Positions 34,437-44,159 are shown, counted from the stretch's first letter. The stretch is 64,000 nucleotides of DNA from an uncultured Ezakiella sp. (GCF_943913045.1 NZ_CALTVH010000003.1:65221-129220); one strand, 5' to 3'. Program-made: numbers and translations. The notes: a model not told the origin generated them from the sequence alone.

Positions 34437-36104
34437 TTATCTTAGTGATGGATCAATCCATACTCTTGAGAATTCTGCTTCTGTTGTGTATGGTGTAGCT
34501 TCGTCTGCTGGTGATCCCTTTACATAGTTTTTGATTGGGTATTCAACGCCCTTGTTTGAGAAGTAAACTACTGGAAGATCTTCGTATAGAATTTCTTGGA
34601 TTCTTCTGTAGTGAACTGCCCTGTCTTCGTATTCTGTTGCAATGTTTGCAAGTTCGAATTCCTTATCAAGTTCTGGGTTTGAATAGTTTCCATAGTTCAT
34701 TGGGCCGCCTGTTACAAATCTGATTCCCATTGCTGAGATATCTGGTCCCATATAGCCGCCTAGAACTGTGAAGTCGAAGTCTTTTCTGTCTAGAACTTTT
34801 TCATCATATGTTGGGTCGTCCATTGAGTTGTGATTTAGCTTGATGCCCATTTCTTTGAATTGTTCTGTTAGAACAACTACGAAATCATCCCAACCAGGGA
34901 ATGTATCGATTGTTGTTTCAAAATAATATCCATCTGCATCTTTTGTGTAACCTGCAGCTTCGATTAATTCTTGAGCTTTTGCAAGGTCTCTGGCAGGGCT
35001 CTTTACATCTTTGTTAATTGCCCAAGCATATTCTGGAGCAATAAAGTATTCTGAAATTGTGCCTTGTTCTTTTAGAACTCTCTTGTAGATGTCTTCACGG
35101 TCAATACCATAAAGTACAGCTTCTCTTAAGTTCTTATCTGTGAAAATTCCGCTTTCCATGTTGAAGCAGAGGTATGATTTGTTTGGCCATGATTTTGGAA
35201 CAAATCTAAATCTGTCGTCTTTTTTGAGTTTTTCAATTTCTGTTGCTGGTACACCTGCTAGAGTTTGGTCGATTTCATCGTTTAACCAAGCTTGGTAAGC
35301 TGTGTTTCCGTCTGGAATAATCTTGAAGATTAGCTTGTCAACATAAGGTCCTTCTCCAAAGAAATCTGGATTTTTTTCTAGAGTGATTGATTCGCCTTCA
35401 ACCATTTCAACAAATTTAAATGGACCAGTTCCAATTGGATTGTAGTTAGCATCATTTGTTAGCCAGTCTGTGCCTTCGTAAATGTGCTTAGGCATAATGT
35501 ATGTTCCCATCCATGCAATGTAACCAAGTAGACCTGAATCTGGTTGGCTTAGGTGGAATACAACTGTGTCTTTGTCTTTAACTTCTACACTTTCAACTGA
35601 TGCAAGTGAGCTTGATGCGAAACCTTTTTTGTCCATGATTTCATCAAAGGTCCACTTAACGTCTTCTGCTGAGAAATCTTCGCCGTCATGCCATTTAACA
35701 TCCTTGTGTAGGTGGAAGATCAAAGTCTTGCCTTCGTCTTCATATTCATAAGATTCTGCAAGGTCGTTTATGATTTCCCCATTACCGTTAATTTTTAAAA
35801 GTTTGTTAAAAGTATTTTGAATAATTTGGTAAGCAGCGTTGTCAGCTGTTGCGCATGGGTTAAATTGACTTGGTTCCTTGCTGAGGCTGACGATAAATGT
35901 GCCGCCTTCTACTGGACCATCGGTATTTTCTACCTTTTCTTCTTTCTTGTCTTCTGTTGTGTCTGTCTTTTCTTCTGTCTTTGTTTCTGTTTCTGCTGGT
36001 TTTGTTTCATCAGTCTTTGGTGCATCTTTTTTGCAAGCAAATAGTGATGTCAAAGATAGCAGGGCAATAAGTAAAAATATTATTGCTTTTGATTGTCTTT
36101 TCAT
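34437..36104 (-). CDS. Peptide ABC transporter substrate-binding lipoprotein
   Basis: A 555-residue family 5 solute-binding protein that captures peptides outside the membrane. The lipobox ends at Cys24 (SLFAC), followed by a Glu/Lys/Thr-rich flexible linker. The fold-typical segments are seen: GGTFIVSLSKEPSQFNP, DLAESYEYEDEGKTLIFHLHKDVKWHDGEDFSAEDVKW-type region, and PNKSYLCFNMESG. It is the last gene of the oppB-C-D-F operon here. Peptide specificity cannot be told. Confidence 0.93.
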   Translation of the reverse strand: MKRQSKAIIFLLIALLSLTSLFACKKDAPKTDETKPAETETKTEEKTDTTEDKKEEKVENTDGPVEGGTFIVSLSKEPSQFNPCATADNAAYQIIQNTFNKLLKINGNGEIINDLAESYEYEDEGKTLIFHLHKDVKWHDGEDFSAEDVKWTFDEIMDKKGFASSSLASVESVEVKDKDTVVFHLSQPDSGLLGYIAWMGTYIMPKHIYEGTDWLTNDANYNPIGTGPFKFVEMVEGESITLEKNPDFFGEGPYVDKLIFKIIPDGNTAYQAWLNDEIDQTLAGVPATEIEKLKKDDRFRFVPKSWPNKSYLCFNMESGIFTDKNLREAVLYGIDREDIYKRVLKEQGTISEYFIAPEYAWAINKDVKSPARDLAKAQELIEAAGYTKDADGYYFETTIDTFPGWDDFVVVLTEQFKEMGIKLNHNSMDDPTYDEKVLDRKDFDFTVLGGYMGPDISAMGIRFVTGGPMNYGNYSNPELDKEFELANIATEYEDRAVHYRRIQEILYEDLPVVYFSNKGVEYPIKNYVKGSPADEATPYTTEAEFSRVWIDPSLR

Positions 36105-36126
36105 AATTCCTCCTAATTTAAAAAAT

Positions 36127-37092
36127 TTATTTATATAAACTGTTTATTGGATTAAAACAGCTAATATAGTGATCTTCAGCGATTTTCTTAAGCTCTGGGC
36201 TTTGACAATTGCAAACATCTGTGCGATTGTAGCAGCGTTTTTTAAAGCTGCAGCCTTGGTCAAGATTAATCGGTTTTGGGATTTCTCCCTTTATTTTTAT
36301 TCTATTTATTTCTATACGCGGATCTACTGTACCCACGTGCGATATAAGAGCCTTTGTATACGGGTGCTTGGGATTATTTATAATCTCATCCTTGGGCGCA
36401 TATTCCACAATTTTCCCCAAATACATTACAAAGATTTTATCTGCAATAAATTGGGTGGTAGGTATATCGTGACTAATATATAAAAATCCTGTATTTTCGT
36501 TCTTTTTTATGTCCATTAGCATATTTAAAATATCCGCCCTGATGGACGCGTCTAACATACTGACAGGTTCGTCGGCAATTATTAGCTTAGGATTTAAAAA
36601 TAAAGACCTAAGGATCGATATTCTTTGAAGTTGCCCACCAGATAACTCAGCCGGGTAGCGATTTAAATATTCGTCTGCATTTGGAAAACCTATTCCCTCT
36701 AAACTTTCTACTAAAAATTCATAGCGATCTTCTTTTGTATTTAATATATTATGAACCTTCAAGGTATTCATCAAAGTCGATTTTAATTTTTTCTTTGGAT
36801 TAAAGACATCAAAGGGATTTTGAAAAATCATTTGCGCATTCCGCCTAAATAATAATTTATCCTTCTTTAGAAACTCCTTCTGGTCTCGACCCAAAAAATT
36901 TACCGAGCCAGCCGTTGGCTCCTCCAGACCAATTACGCATTTAGCAAGCGTGCTCTTGCCCGAGCCCGACTCGCCTACAATGCCAATTACCTCTGACTCA
37001 TCCAAATCAAAACTCACTCCATCTAGGGCTTTTAAAATCCCATCCTTGGTCTTATAATGTTTTTTTAAATCTCTTACTTCAAGTATGTTCAT
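36127..37092 (-). CDS. Peptide ABC transporter ATPase, OppF-like
   Basis: An ABC ATPase of 321 aa. Walker A is GESGSGKST (about residues 40-48), the signature is LSGGQLQR, and Walker B ends IADEPVSMLDAS. The C-terminal oligopeptide-transporter extension has a Cys-rich cluster (CSFKKRC, then CNCQ and a final Cys). It overlaps the previous ATPase gene by four bases. It pairs with the OppD-like ATPase as a heterodimer on the cytoplasmic side of the importer. Confidence 0.95.
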   Translation of the reverse strand: MNILEVRDLKKHYKTKDGILKALDGVSFDLDESEVIGIVGESGSGKSTLAKCVIGLEEPTAGSVNFLGRDQKEFLKKDKLLFRRNAQMIFQNPFDVFNPKKKLKSTLMNTLKVHNILNTKEDRYEFLVESLEGIGFPNADEYLNRYPAELSGGQLQRISILRSLFLNPKLIIADEPVSMLDASIRADILNMLMDIKKNENTGFLYISHDIPTTQFIADKIFVMYLGKIVEYAPKDEIINNPKHPYTKALISHVGTVDPRIEINRIKIKGEIPKPINLDQGCSFKKRCYNRTDVCNCQSPELKKIAEDHYISCFNPINSLYK

Positions 37093-38048
37093 TCAAAATT
37101 CCTCTTGTTAAAGCAAGCCACTTGCCTGTCGCCAAAAACTTCAGTTCTCGGAGTCTCATTTTCGCAAATATCACTCCTATATGGGCACCTATCTTTAAAG
37201 ATGCAGCCCTTATGCTCTACAGATAAATCTACTATGGTCCCAGGTATGCTTACAAGCTTTTCCTTGTCCTTGTACATATCTGGATAAGAATTTAATAATA
37301 ATTCCGTGTAAGGGTGGAAAGGTTTTGTAAATACATCCATCACATCCCCCACTTCCACAATCCTGCCCCCATACATAACTACAACTCTTTTTACAGAGCT
37401 CGCTACCAGGGAAACGTCATGAGTAATCATCAGGCGAGTTATATTTGTCTGAGCTTCCAATTCTAAAATTTCATCCATAATTTGCCGCTCAGTAACTATA
37501 TCCAAAGCGGTTGTCGCCTCGTCCATAATTACCAGCTCGGGTTTAAGCAAAAATGCAGTTGCAATTGCTACCCTTTGCATCATACCGCCCGAAAGCTCAT
37601 GTGGATATTTATCATAAATATAGTCTGGCAGGTTTACCATCTTTAAAGCATCCACGATTACTTTTTTCGTCTCAGACTTTTTGTATGATCCAAAGTTATT
37701 TAAAATAGATGTAAGTTGGACTCCAATTTTATGCACTGGACTTAAAAAATCCATAGAAGCTTGAAAGACCATGGCTATTTTTTGCCAACGGTATTCTTTA
37801 AATTCCTTGGGAGATAATTTTAATAAATCCACTCCCCTATAAAAAATATTTCCGTCAACTCTTGTACCTTCAGGTAAAATTTGCAAGATAGCGTGAGCCA
37901 GAGTAGACTTACCAGATCCTGATTCACCAACTATTCCAACAGATTCGTTTTCTTTTAACGTTAGATTGGCATCTGTAACCGCGTGTACGATCTTGTTCTT
38001 GTTTTTATAAACAATATTTAAATCTCTAATCTCAATCATCTTATACAT
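37089..38048 (-). CDS. Peptide ABC transporter ATPase, OppD-like
   Basis: An ABC ATPase of 319 aa. Walker A GESGSGKST is at about residues 40-48, the signature LSGGMMQR at about 156, and the Walker B region reads VIMDEATTALD. The C-terminal extension contains the peptide-family cysteine cluster (CIFKDRCPYRSDIC and a terminal Cys). It overlaps the OppC-like permease gene by eight bases. It powers peptide import with the OppF-like partner. Confidence 0.95.
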   Translation of the reverse strand: MYKMIEIRDLNIVYKNKNKIVHAVTDANLTLKENESVGIVGESGSGKSTLAHAILQILPEGTRVDGNIFYRGVDLLKLSPKEFKEYRWQKIAMVFQASMDFLSPVHKIGVQLTSILNNFGSYKKSETKKVIVDALKMVNLPDYIYDKYPHELSGGMMQRVAIATAFLLKPELVIMDEATTALDIVTERQIMDEILELEAQTNITRLMITHDVSLVASSVKRVVVMYGGRIVEVGDVMDVFTKPFHPYTELLLNSYPDMYKDKEKLVSIPGTIVDLSVEHKGCIFKDRCPYRSDICENETPRTEVFGDRQVACFNKRNFE

Positions 38049-38844
38049 CCATCATGGTCTTGTTGATAGCTTCCGCAATCATGTGGAAGGCGTAGACAAT
38101 TAAAATTAAAAACAAACCTGCGAAAAGCGATATCCACCAGCCGGAAATCAAAAAGTTTTTACCGTTGTAGATAATCTTTCCCAAAGAAACTCTTGTAATA
38201 TCTCCCAGTCCCAAAAATGAGAGACTGGCCTCATATAATATGGCTGATGAAATCGACAGAGTCGCATCTGCAATTATCGAGTTTATACCGTGAGGCAAAA
38301 TATGATTTGTAATAATATAGGCGTCACTCTCTCCAATAACCTGGGCCGCCTTTACAAAATTTCTTTCCTTGAGGCTCATTGTAGCCCCACGCATTACACG
38401 GGCTGTTCCCATCCATCCAGTTAGTGCGATTACCAAAATAATATTGGTAAAAGACGAACCATAGATAGAAGCAATAATTATAATCAAAAAGAATGTCGGA
38501 ACCATAAGCATAACATTAATAATTTCCATAACAACCTTGTCCAAAGTTCCACCATAGTAGCCAATCATGGCGCCAATAAAAACACCGATTGTATTAGAAA
38601 TAAAAGCTGCTAAAATTCCCACAATTAGAGAAGTCTTGATCCCGTTTGAAACACTGGCAAAAACATCCCTGCCCAAGTCGTCTGTTCCAAAGATGTGATC
38701 TTTTGAAGGCGGCGTGAGCAGATTGTCTGTCAGATCTGTCGGCGCATAGGAAGTTAGATGAGGACCGACGACTGAAAATATTATTAACAAAATCAAAAGT
38801 GTTAAGCCAATTTTAAATTCAGTTTTTTCAAAAACTTCTCTCAT
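38041..38844 (-). CDS. Peptide ABC transporter permease, OppC-like
   Basis: An inner-membrane permease of 267 aa with about five to six transmembrane segments. The N-terminal part includes the DLTDNLLTPPSKDHIFGTDDLGRDVF region typical of the OppC/DppC group, and the EAA-like loop around MSLKERNFVKAAQVIGES couples it to the ATPases. Both ends overlap neighbours by a few bases. It forms the channel with the OppB-like protein. Confidence 0.94.
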   Translation of the reverse strand: MREVFEKTEFKIGLTLLILLIIFSVVGPHLTSYAPTDLTDNLLTPPSKDHIFGTDDLGRDVFASVSNGIKTSLIVGILAAFISNTIGVFIGAMIGYYGGTLDKVVMEIINVMLMVPTFFLIIIIASIYGSSFTNIILVIALTGWMGTARVMRGATMSLKERNFVKAAQVIGESDAYIITNHILPHGINSIIADATLSISSAILYEASLSFLGLGDITRVSLGKIIYNGKNFLISGWWISLFAGLFLILIVYAFHMIAEAINKTMMDV

Positions 38845-39803
38845 ACTCTAATCCTCGGATCTAAAATACCATAAACAATATCAGTCAATATTGAGAAAAA
38901 CACAATAGAAACAGAAATTACCAAGTACACTGCATTTAAAACCATGTATTCCCTTGAGTTGATAGACTCGATTATTAGCCTGCCCATGCCCGGCCAGCCA
39001 AATACAATTTCTACAAGGGCCGCCCCGCTAATAGCAAAAGCAAAACTCATACCCACAACTGTAACCAGTGGGATCAAAGCATTTTTCAAAATATATTTGT
39101 TGAAAATTTCCCTTTCACTAAGGCCAACTGCCCTAAAGGTCTTTATAAAATTTTGATTCATAACATTTACGATTGATGACCGCACAATTCTATAAAAAAT
39201 AGGTGTTTGAATCAAAACGATTGTCAAAATCGGTAGAGCCATATGGTGCATGAGGTCCAAAAACTTTTTAAAACCCGTATATGACTCACGCAAATTATAA
39301 AGGCCTGAAGTCGGAAACCATCTCAGCTTGCCGGCAAAAAAATATATAAGTATAAGTCCCAGCCAAAAACTTGGCATGGCATCAAAAAAATAAGAAATAT
39401 GATTGAATAATTTATCCACAAAACCATTTAAATTTCTGCTGGCAATTATTCCAAAAAGAATTCCCAGACCTATAGAAATCAAAGTTGCCATCAAAGTAAG
39501 TAATAAGGTTGGACCTATCCTTCTTTTGATAATTTCAAAAACAGGCAAATTGCTTTTGTAGGAATAACCAAAGTCACCTTTAAAAGCATTTTTAACATAA
39601 GTGGTAAACTGAACGGAAACTGGCTTATCCAAATCATATTTCTCCATTAAGTATTCAATTTGTTCAGGGTTTGGATTTTCTTTGTTCGCAATTACCATCA
39701 TAGGTGTGCCTGGTGCAAATCTAATCAAAAAAAATGTCATTACAAAAGAAAAGAAAATTGTCATTAATCCAAGTAATACTTTTTTAAAAACGTACTTTCC
39801 CAT
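38841..39803 (-). CDS. Peptide ABC transporter permease, OppB-like
   Basis: An inner-membrane permease of 320 aa with six predicted transmembrane segments and the OppB/DppB N-terminal pattern (MTFFLIRFAPGTPM). The coupling loop lies near NVMNQNFIKTFRAVGLSERE. It is the first gene of the five-gene importer operon. The ATG is preceded by GAGGAG. A candidate promoter lies about 100 bp upstream. Confidence 0.94.
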   Translation of the reverse strand: MGKYVFKKVLLGLMTIFFSFVMTFFLIRFAPGTPMMVIANKENPNPEQIEYLMEKYDLDKPVSVQFTTYVKNAFKGDFGYSYKSNLPVFEIIKRRIGPTLLLTLMATLISIGLGILFGIIASRNLNGFVDKLFNHISYFFDAMPSFWLGLILIYFFAGKLRWFPTSGLYNLRESYTGFKKFLDLMHHMALPILTIVLIQTPIFYRIVRSSIVNVMNQNFIKTFRAVGLSEREIFNKYILKNALIPLVTVVGMSFAFAISGAALVEIVFGWPGMGRLIIESINSREYMVLNAVYLVISVSIVFFSILTDIVYGILDPRIRV

Positions 39804-39903
39804 TACAACTCCTCATAAGTAAGTAGCCTTTAGCCCTACACCAATGCACATACGCATTAATTCGTGTAAGTTCTTATAAGCCTTATAAATTATTTCAATA
39901 ACA

Positions 39904-39932
39904 ATTATAACATATAAAATTAAAAATGTGAC
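39904..39932 (-). promoter_or_regulatory. Candidate promoter of the peptide importer operon
   Basis: On the - strand GTCACA (39932-39927) and TATAAT (39909-39904) are spaced 17 bp, about 100 bp before the OppB-like start. The gene-free interval 39804-40307 contains this promoter, a short dyad CTTATAAG near 39873, and the family B repeat at 40105-40202; nothing else is evident. Confidence 0.5.
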
Positions 39933-40104
39933 GAGATTTCTATTATTTCATTGTATTGTAACTAGATTTTAACCAGATAAGTTATTTCTTAATGAGCTCC
40001 TTAAAAACAAAAGCTTCGCAATCCCTTACTCTTACATAACGTTTTTAAATTAAATTCCCATCATAATCTAAGATTTTCATTCTTGTATTTAAAAAAATAT
40101 TTTA

Positions 40105-40202
40105 AAAATCCAATAAAAAAGTTGTGGCTCTTTGTGTACTGCCCCCTTATTTCCGTGTCCGGATTTAAGGGGGCAGTACATTTTATTCCCACAACTTTTT
40201 TT
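40105..40202. terminator. Terminator carrying a family B structured repeat, copy 2
   Basis: The outer stem AAAAAAGTTGTGG (40115-40127) pairs with 40189-40201. Inside it, TGTACTGCCCCCTTA (40135-40149) pairs perfectly with 40166-40180, and TCCG pairs with CGGA at the tip (40152-40155 / 40160-40163). The left flank AAAAATCCAATAAAAAAGT and the part around AAGGGG-CAGTACA match copy 1. It lies 106 bases after the radical SAM gene and would terminate in both directions. Confidence 0.8.
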
Positions 40203-40307
40203 GTTTTTATGGAGTTATATATTAATAGAATTTTTTCGACTCGTGTTTTTATTCTTGCCAGCAATTTTTACTTAAATCATTTAACTAGAGCAAAAATACA
40301 AATAAAT

Positions 40308-41699
40308 TTACTTGCCTGCTGTTACCTTTTCCTTGGCTTCCTTCTTGGCCTTTTCCTTGGCCCATAGTTCATCAGCTGTATCCTTCCAATGTTCCGCATA
40401 CATATCGCACTTGCCACATAGGTGTTCGACATCTTCGGATTCAATCAAGTCTGTTGACTTGGCTCCGGTTTCCTTGACCATCTTGCGTAAGAGATCAGGG
40501 TTTTCCAGCATTGGGCATGGCCTAAAGTGGTTGTCATTAAATGGTTGATTTTCCTTGTAGGCCATAAAGAGTGGTTGAGCCAAAGCGTCTTTGATAGAAA
40601 CGTCTCTGATATTTGCACTTGAGTAGTGGATAAATACACATGGTTCAACGTCGCCGTTAGCATTAATATGCATGTAGTCCTTGCCGCCTGCTATGCATCC
40701 GTTGATGAGTCTGCCGTCGTTTTGGAAGTCGAAGGCCACAATTGCAGGGTCGGCATCCTTGCTTCTCAATTGGTCAATTCTTTCGACCATATATTTTCTT
40801 TGTTCAGGATTTGGCATAAGTTCGACAACTGCGTCCTTGCCAACTGGCATATAGTGGAAATACCAAATGAGTTTTGATCCGTTGTCGATAAGTAATTTCA
40901 AAAATTCATCGCTTGTAACTGTGTCAATATTTTTGCTGGTGTAGCAAACAGCATTTCCAAACAATAATCCTTCTTCTTTCATAATCTTCATTGCATCGAT
41001 AACTTTTTTGTAAACGCCTTCGCCGCGTCTGAAGTCATTTTCATCTTCGTAACCTTCAAGGCTGACTGCAAAATTCATATTGCCAAGTCTCTTTACTTCC
41101 TTGCAAAATTCCCTGTCAATCAAAGTTCCGTTTGTGAAAATGTGGAAGCAGCAATCGTTGTGCTTTTCGGCAAGCTTAAGCATATCTGCCTTTCTTACCA
41201 AGGGTTCACCGCCTGTTACCAGGTAAAAATAAATTCCCAGTTCCTTGCCTTGAGTGACTATGCTGTCCATTTCTTCAAAAGTCAAATTGAGCTTGTTACC
41301 GTATTCAGCTGCCCAGCAACCAATGCAGTGAAGATTGCAAGCGCTGGTCGGATCAAAGAGAATAGTCCAAGGCAAATTGGTGCCCAGTTCTTGTCTATGT
41401 TTTTCTCTGACCTTTGATCCGTAAAGTGAAGCTTCGTAACCAAAGTTCATAATGGTCTTGTAGAGAATATTTCTGTCGATATTTTGTGCAATATCGATTC
41501 CATATTTAGTCCAACCATTATTTAGATCGTCGGCAACTCTGATTGCCTTGTCAAAAGTTTCGTCTTCAAAAACTTTTAACTTTTTGGCATAGCCCATTAG
41601 ATTTTTAAAAGTTTCTACTGGTTCCTTTTCTAATTTTTTTAATTGGTGGTTTACAAAAGTTTCTACTGCCTTTTTTTCTGCTGCATCTTTTAAGTTCAT
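40308..41699 (-). CDS. Radical SAM protein with C-terminal cysteine-rich region
   Basis: A 463-residue radical S-adenosylmethionine enzyme. The iron-sulfur motif is CNLHCIGC (Cys121, Cys125, Cys128; CX3CX2C), followed by a GGEP motif (LVTGGEPLV) that helps bind SAM. The first 110 residues are helical and unfamiliar. The C-terminal third carries several further cysteines (CIAGGKDY, EPCVFIHYSS, FRPCPMLENP, HLCGKC), like a SPASM-type auxiliary cluster region. The product is not known. It is divergent from a TetR regulator whose likely operator overlaps its promoter. Confidence 0.85.
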   Translation of the reverse strand: MNLKDAAEKKAVETFVNHQLKKLEKEPVETFKNLMGYAKKLKVFEDETFDKAIRVADDLNNGWTKYGIDIAQNIDRNILYKTIMNFGYEASLYGSKVREKHRQELGTNLPWTILFDPTSACNLHCIGCWAAEYGNKLNLTFEEMDSIVTQGKELGIYFYLVTGGEPLVRKADMLKLAEKHNDCCFHIFTNGTLIDREFCKEVKRLGNMNFAVSLEGYEDENDFRRGEGVYKKVIDAMKIMKEEGLLFGNAVCYTSKNIDTVTSDEFLKLLIDNGSKLIWYFHYMPVGKDAVVELMPNPEQRKYMVERIDQLRSKDADPAIVAFDFQNDGRLINGCIAGGKDYMHINANGDVEPCVFIHYSSANIRDVSIKDALAQPLFMAYKENQPFNDNHFRPCPMLENPDLLRKMVKETGAKSTDLIESEDVEHLCGKCDMYAEHWKDTADELWAKEKAKKEAKEKVTAGK

Positions 41700-41788
41700 A
41701 AAATCCTCCTTATAATAATTTACTAGTCAATCTATAATGTATGTAAGTTCAAATATAGATGGCTGTAGAAATATCTATCTTTGCTTAT

Positions 41789-41817
41789 ATGATATCACAT
41801 TTCTGACCATTGGTCAA
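41789..41817 (-). promoter_or_regulatory. Radical SAM gene promoter with palindromic operator
   Basis: On the - strand TTGACC (41817-41812) and TATCAT (41794-41789) are spaced 17 bp. The 13-bp palindrome TGACCATTGGTCA (41804-41816) overlaps the -35. It lies between the radical SAM gene and the divergent TetR gene, so TetR repression is the obvious hypothesis. Confidence 0.72.
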
Positions 41818-41872
41818 CTTTTTCCTGTTGATTTTTATTAAATTAATGTTAAAATATTATTAGAGGTAAAAA

Positions 41873-42487
41873 ATGAAAAACAAAACCGAAAGAATTGACA
41901 AGAGACAAGAGCTTTTAAAAGCAAGCTATGACTTGTTTACGACCATTGGAATTGAAAATACGACCATACAAAAAATAACCGACAAAGCTTCAGTTGGCAA
42001 GGGAACTTTTTATTTATATTTCAAAAGCAAACAGGATATCAATGAAGCCCTGATAGCCGAAAAATCCGCTGGGATTTTAACTCGTGCAGTCGAAAGTCTG
42101 GACGCCCACATAGAATCAAGCCAGGTCAAGCTCGATTATTCTCAAAGGATTTTGTATATAGTAGATTATATAATCGAAATTTTTATAGAGAACCCCGCCC
42201 TCTTAAAATTTATTTCAAAAAACTTAAGCTGGGGCTTCATATCTTCAAAATATTTTGATAAAAACAATGTAAATCCACTTAGTCAAATCATAAAACTAAT
42301 TGAAAAGAAGGAAAACGTCGTCCTAAAAGACATCCGCCTCCTCCTCTTCACCATATTTGAGCTGGTAAATTCCACCTGCTACAACGTAATCTTAGACGGC
42401 GTACCAGTTACCATTGAAGAATACAAACCCTATTTATTTGAAAATATAAAGTTATTAGTAGAAAATTCCATAGATATAAAAAAATAA
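41873..42487 (+). CDS. TetR-family transcriptional regulator
   Basis: A 204-residue regulator. The N-terminal 50 residues form the TetR helix-turn-helix: LLKASYDLFTTIGIENTT followed by ITDKASVGKGTFYLYFKSKQDI. The rest is the variable helical ligand domain with no recognised ligand. It is divergent from the radical SAM enzyme gene, with a palindrome in between (41804-41816). A terminator follows in front of the convergent MsrAB gene. The ligand may relate to the substrate of the radical SAM enzyme. Confidence 0.9.
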   Translation: MKNKTERIDKRQELLKASYDLFTTIGIENTTIQKITDKASVGKGTFYLYFKSKQDINEALIAEKSAGILTRAVESLDAHIESSQVKLDYSQRILYIVDYIIEIFIENPALLKFISKNLSWGFISSKYFDKNNVNPLSQIIKLIEKKENVVLKDIRLLLFTIFELVNSTCYNVILDGVPVTIEEYKPYLFENIKLLVENSIDIKK

Positions 42488-42535
42488 AAAGCTATCCCCC
42501 AGTGGTCTCGTACAATCACACGGGGATAGCTTTTT
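42486..42535. terminator. Bidirectional terminator with 22-base loop
   Basis: The stem AAAAAGCTATCCCC (42486-42499) pairs perfectly with 42522-42535. It serves the convergent TetR and MsrAB genes. Confidence 0.9.
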
Positions 42536-42547
42536 TAATACAAATTT

Positions 42548-43633
42548 TTATTCAACCAAATCTTTTAAATATCCGTAGCCTTCCTTGTCCATATCTTCAT
42601 AAGGAATAAACTTAAGAGAGGCGCTGTTGATGCAATAGCGGAGGCCGCCCTTGTCCTTGGGGCCGTCTTCGAAAACATGGCCCAGATGAGAATCGCCCGA
42701 CCTGCTTTTAACTTCTGTCCGAGTCATATTAAAAGAAGTATCGGTATTATATTTTAAAACATCTTCTGAAATTGGTTTTGAAAATGATGGCCAGCCGCAA
42801 CCCGAATCAAACTTGTCCGTGGAAGAAAAAAGTGGCTCGCCAGTTACAATGTCGACATAAATTCCCTTTTGGTAATTGTCCCAAAACTCATTATTAAATG
42901 CCGGCTCGGTTGCACTTTCTTGGGTGACCTTGTACTCCTCGTCGGTCAAAGTCTTTTTTATTTCATCATCTGATGGCTTCTTGTAATCGTCCTCGTCAAT
43001 TAAAACTTGGTCGGCCTTAGATAAGTCTATATGGCAGTAGCCGCCAGGCTTTTTGCCCAGATAATCTTGATGGTAGTCCTCGGCTTCATAAAAATTATCC
43101 AATCTTTCCACCTCAACCACAATCTTTTTATCATACTTTTCTTGTTCTTTTTTTAACCTATCCTCAATAACCTGCCTGTCCTTTTTATCTACATAATAAA
43201 TCCCAGTCCTATATTGGCTGCCAATATCATTGCCCTGTTTATCCACAGAGGTCGGATCAATTACCATGAGTAAATAGCGAATGAGCTTGTCCAGGGAAAT
43301 TTTATTTGGATCATAGGTAACTTTTACAGTCTCCGCGTGACCAGTTTCGCCAGTAGACACCTCCTTGTAAGTTGGGTCTGCTGTCTTGCCGTTTGCATAA
43401 CCGCTCACAGCATCGTAAACGCCGTATAGCTTTTCCATATAAGCTTCAAGTCCCCAGAAACACCCACCTGCAAAATAAATTGTAGACAAGTCGTCAGGAT
43501 TTATATCCTCTTTTGTATCTTTCGATTCTGTTTTTGTACCAGCAATTTTTTCTTGGTTTTCTGTCGGACTACCCACGCATGAAACAAATAAAATCGCTAG
43601 GGCTAAAATTAATATAATAAATTTATTTTTCAT
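42548..43633 (-). CDS. msrAB: Methionine sulfoxide reductase MsrAB fusion lipoprotein
   Basis: A 361-residue fused MsrA-MsrB enzyme that repairs both S- and R-forms of oxidised methionine. The lipobox ends at Cys19 (LFVSC), so it acts outside the membrane. The MsrA part starts with GGCFWG (catalytic Cys58). The MsrB part contains [11 protein letters not shown] and RYCINSASL, the latter with the expected catalytic Cys. A linker rich in Asp/Lys joins the halves. Extracellular MsrAB proteins of this form occur in several pathogens and commensals. It fits the neighbouring redox-stress genes. No dedicated membrane reductant protein (CcdA-like) is adjacent. Confidence 0.95.
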   Translation of the reverse strand: MKNKFIILILALAILFVSCVGSPTENQEKIAGTKTESKDTKEDINPDDLSTIYFAGGCFWGLEAYMEKLYGVYDAVSGYANGKTADPTYKEVSTGETGHAETVKVTYDPNKISLDKLIRYLLMVIDPTSVDKQGNDIGSQYRTGIYYVDKKDRQVIEDRLKKEQEKYDKKIVVEVERLDNFYEAEDYHQDYLGKKPGGYCHIDLSKADQVLIDEDDYKKPSDDEIKKTLTDEEYKVTQESATEPAFNNEFWDNYQKGIYVDIVTGEPLFSSTDKFDSGCGWPSFSKPISEDVLKYNTDTSFNMTRTEVKSRSGDSHLGHVFEDGPKDKGGLRYCINSASLKFIPYEDMDKEGYGYLKDLVE

Positions 43634-43693
43634 AAGATTAAATCTCCTTTGCTAATTTATACCCGCAAAATAAGACCACTTAATACAAATTAC

Positions 43694-43718
43694 AAAAAAA
43701 ATGAGGCCGAGGCCCCAT
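43694..43718 (-). terminator. Terminator of the Hcp operon (shared stem type, copy 1)
   Basis: ATGAGGC and GCCCCAT (43701-43707 / 43712-43718) surround a 4-base loop. On the - strand the single mismatch becomes a G-U pair and a T-run follows. The same stem occurs at 48559 and 50347. Confidence 0.8.
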
Positions 43719-43772
43719 TCTATTTTATCAAAGAAACTAATAAGTTTTTAGTAGTTTATGATTCCTATTAAA

Positions 43773-44132
43773 TTATTCTTGCAAAAATTTTTTCAAAACC
43801 TGGACATGATTGATCTCTGGATCCTTGGCTGCATATATCAAAATTACATCCTCAGTTTTTAAAATATTTTTTACATGAATTTTAAATTTATCCGCCTCAG
43901 GGTTTCCCTCCAGCTCTTCCATATAAAGTTTGGAAAATTTTTCAAAGTTTTCCGCCTTGTGGTCAAAAAATTTTCTTATTTGTGTAGAAGGCGTAATTTC
44001 TTTTGCCCATTCAAAGGGCTCTAAACTTTCTTTTTTAATTCCCCTGGGCCAGAGCCTGTCGACCAGGATTCTCCTGCCTTGGCAAGTATCATCTATATCG
44101 TATGCCCTGATCATTAGTAATTTTCCAGCCAT
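43773..44132 (-). CDS. DUF488-family protein
   Basis: A 119-residue protein of the DUF488 family, whose function is not established. Diagnostic are RRILVDRLWPRGIKKE near the start, WAKEITPS in the middle, and VILIYAAKDPEINHV near the end. It lies 27 bases downstream of hcp on the same strand with its own RBS, and probably shares the transcript. Such genes are often near oxidative or nitrosative stress genes, but that link is only suggestive here. Confidence 0.85.
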   Translation of the reverse strand: MAGKLLMIRAYDIDDTCQGRRILVDRLWPRGIKKESLEPFEWAKEITPSTQIRKFFDHKAENFEKFSKLYMEELEGNPEADKFKIHVKNILKTEDVILIYAAKDPEINHVQVLKKFLQE

Positions 44133-44159
44133 ATTTCCATCTCCTAATCTACATTTTTC

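Noticed and set aside
42486..42535. Fourth copy of the family B structured repeat
   Set aside because: The loop shares only a short GTACAATC with copy 1; the order of inner elements is not kept.
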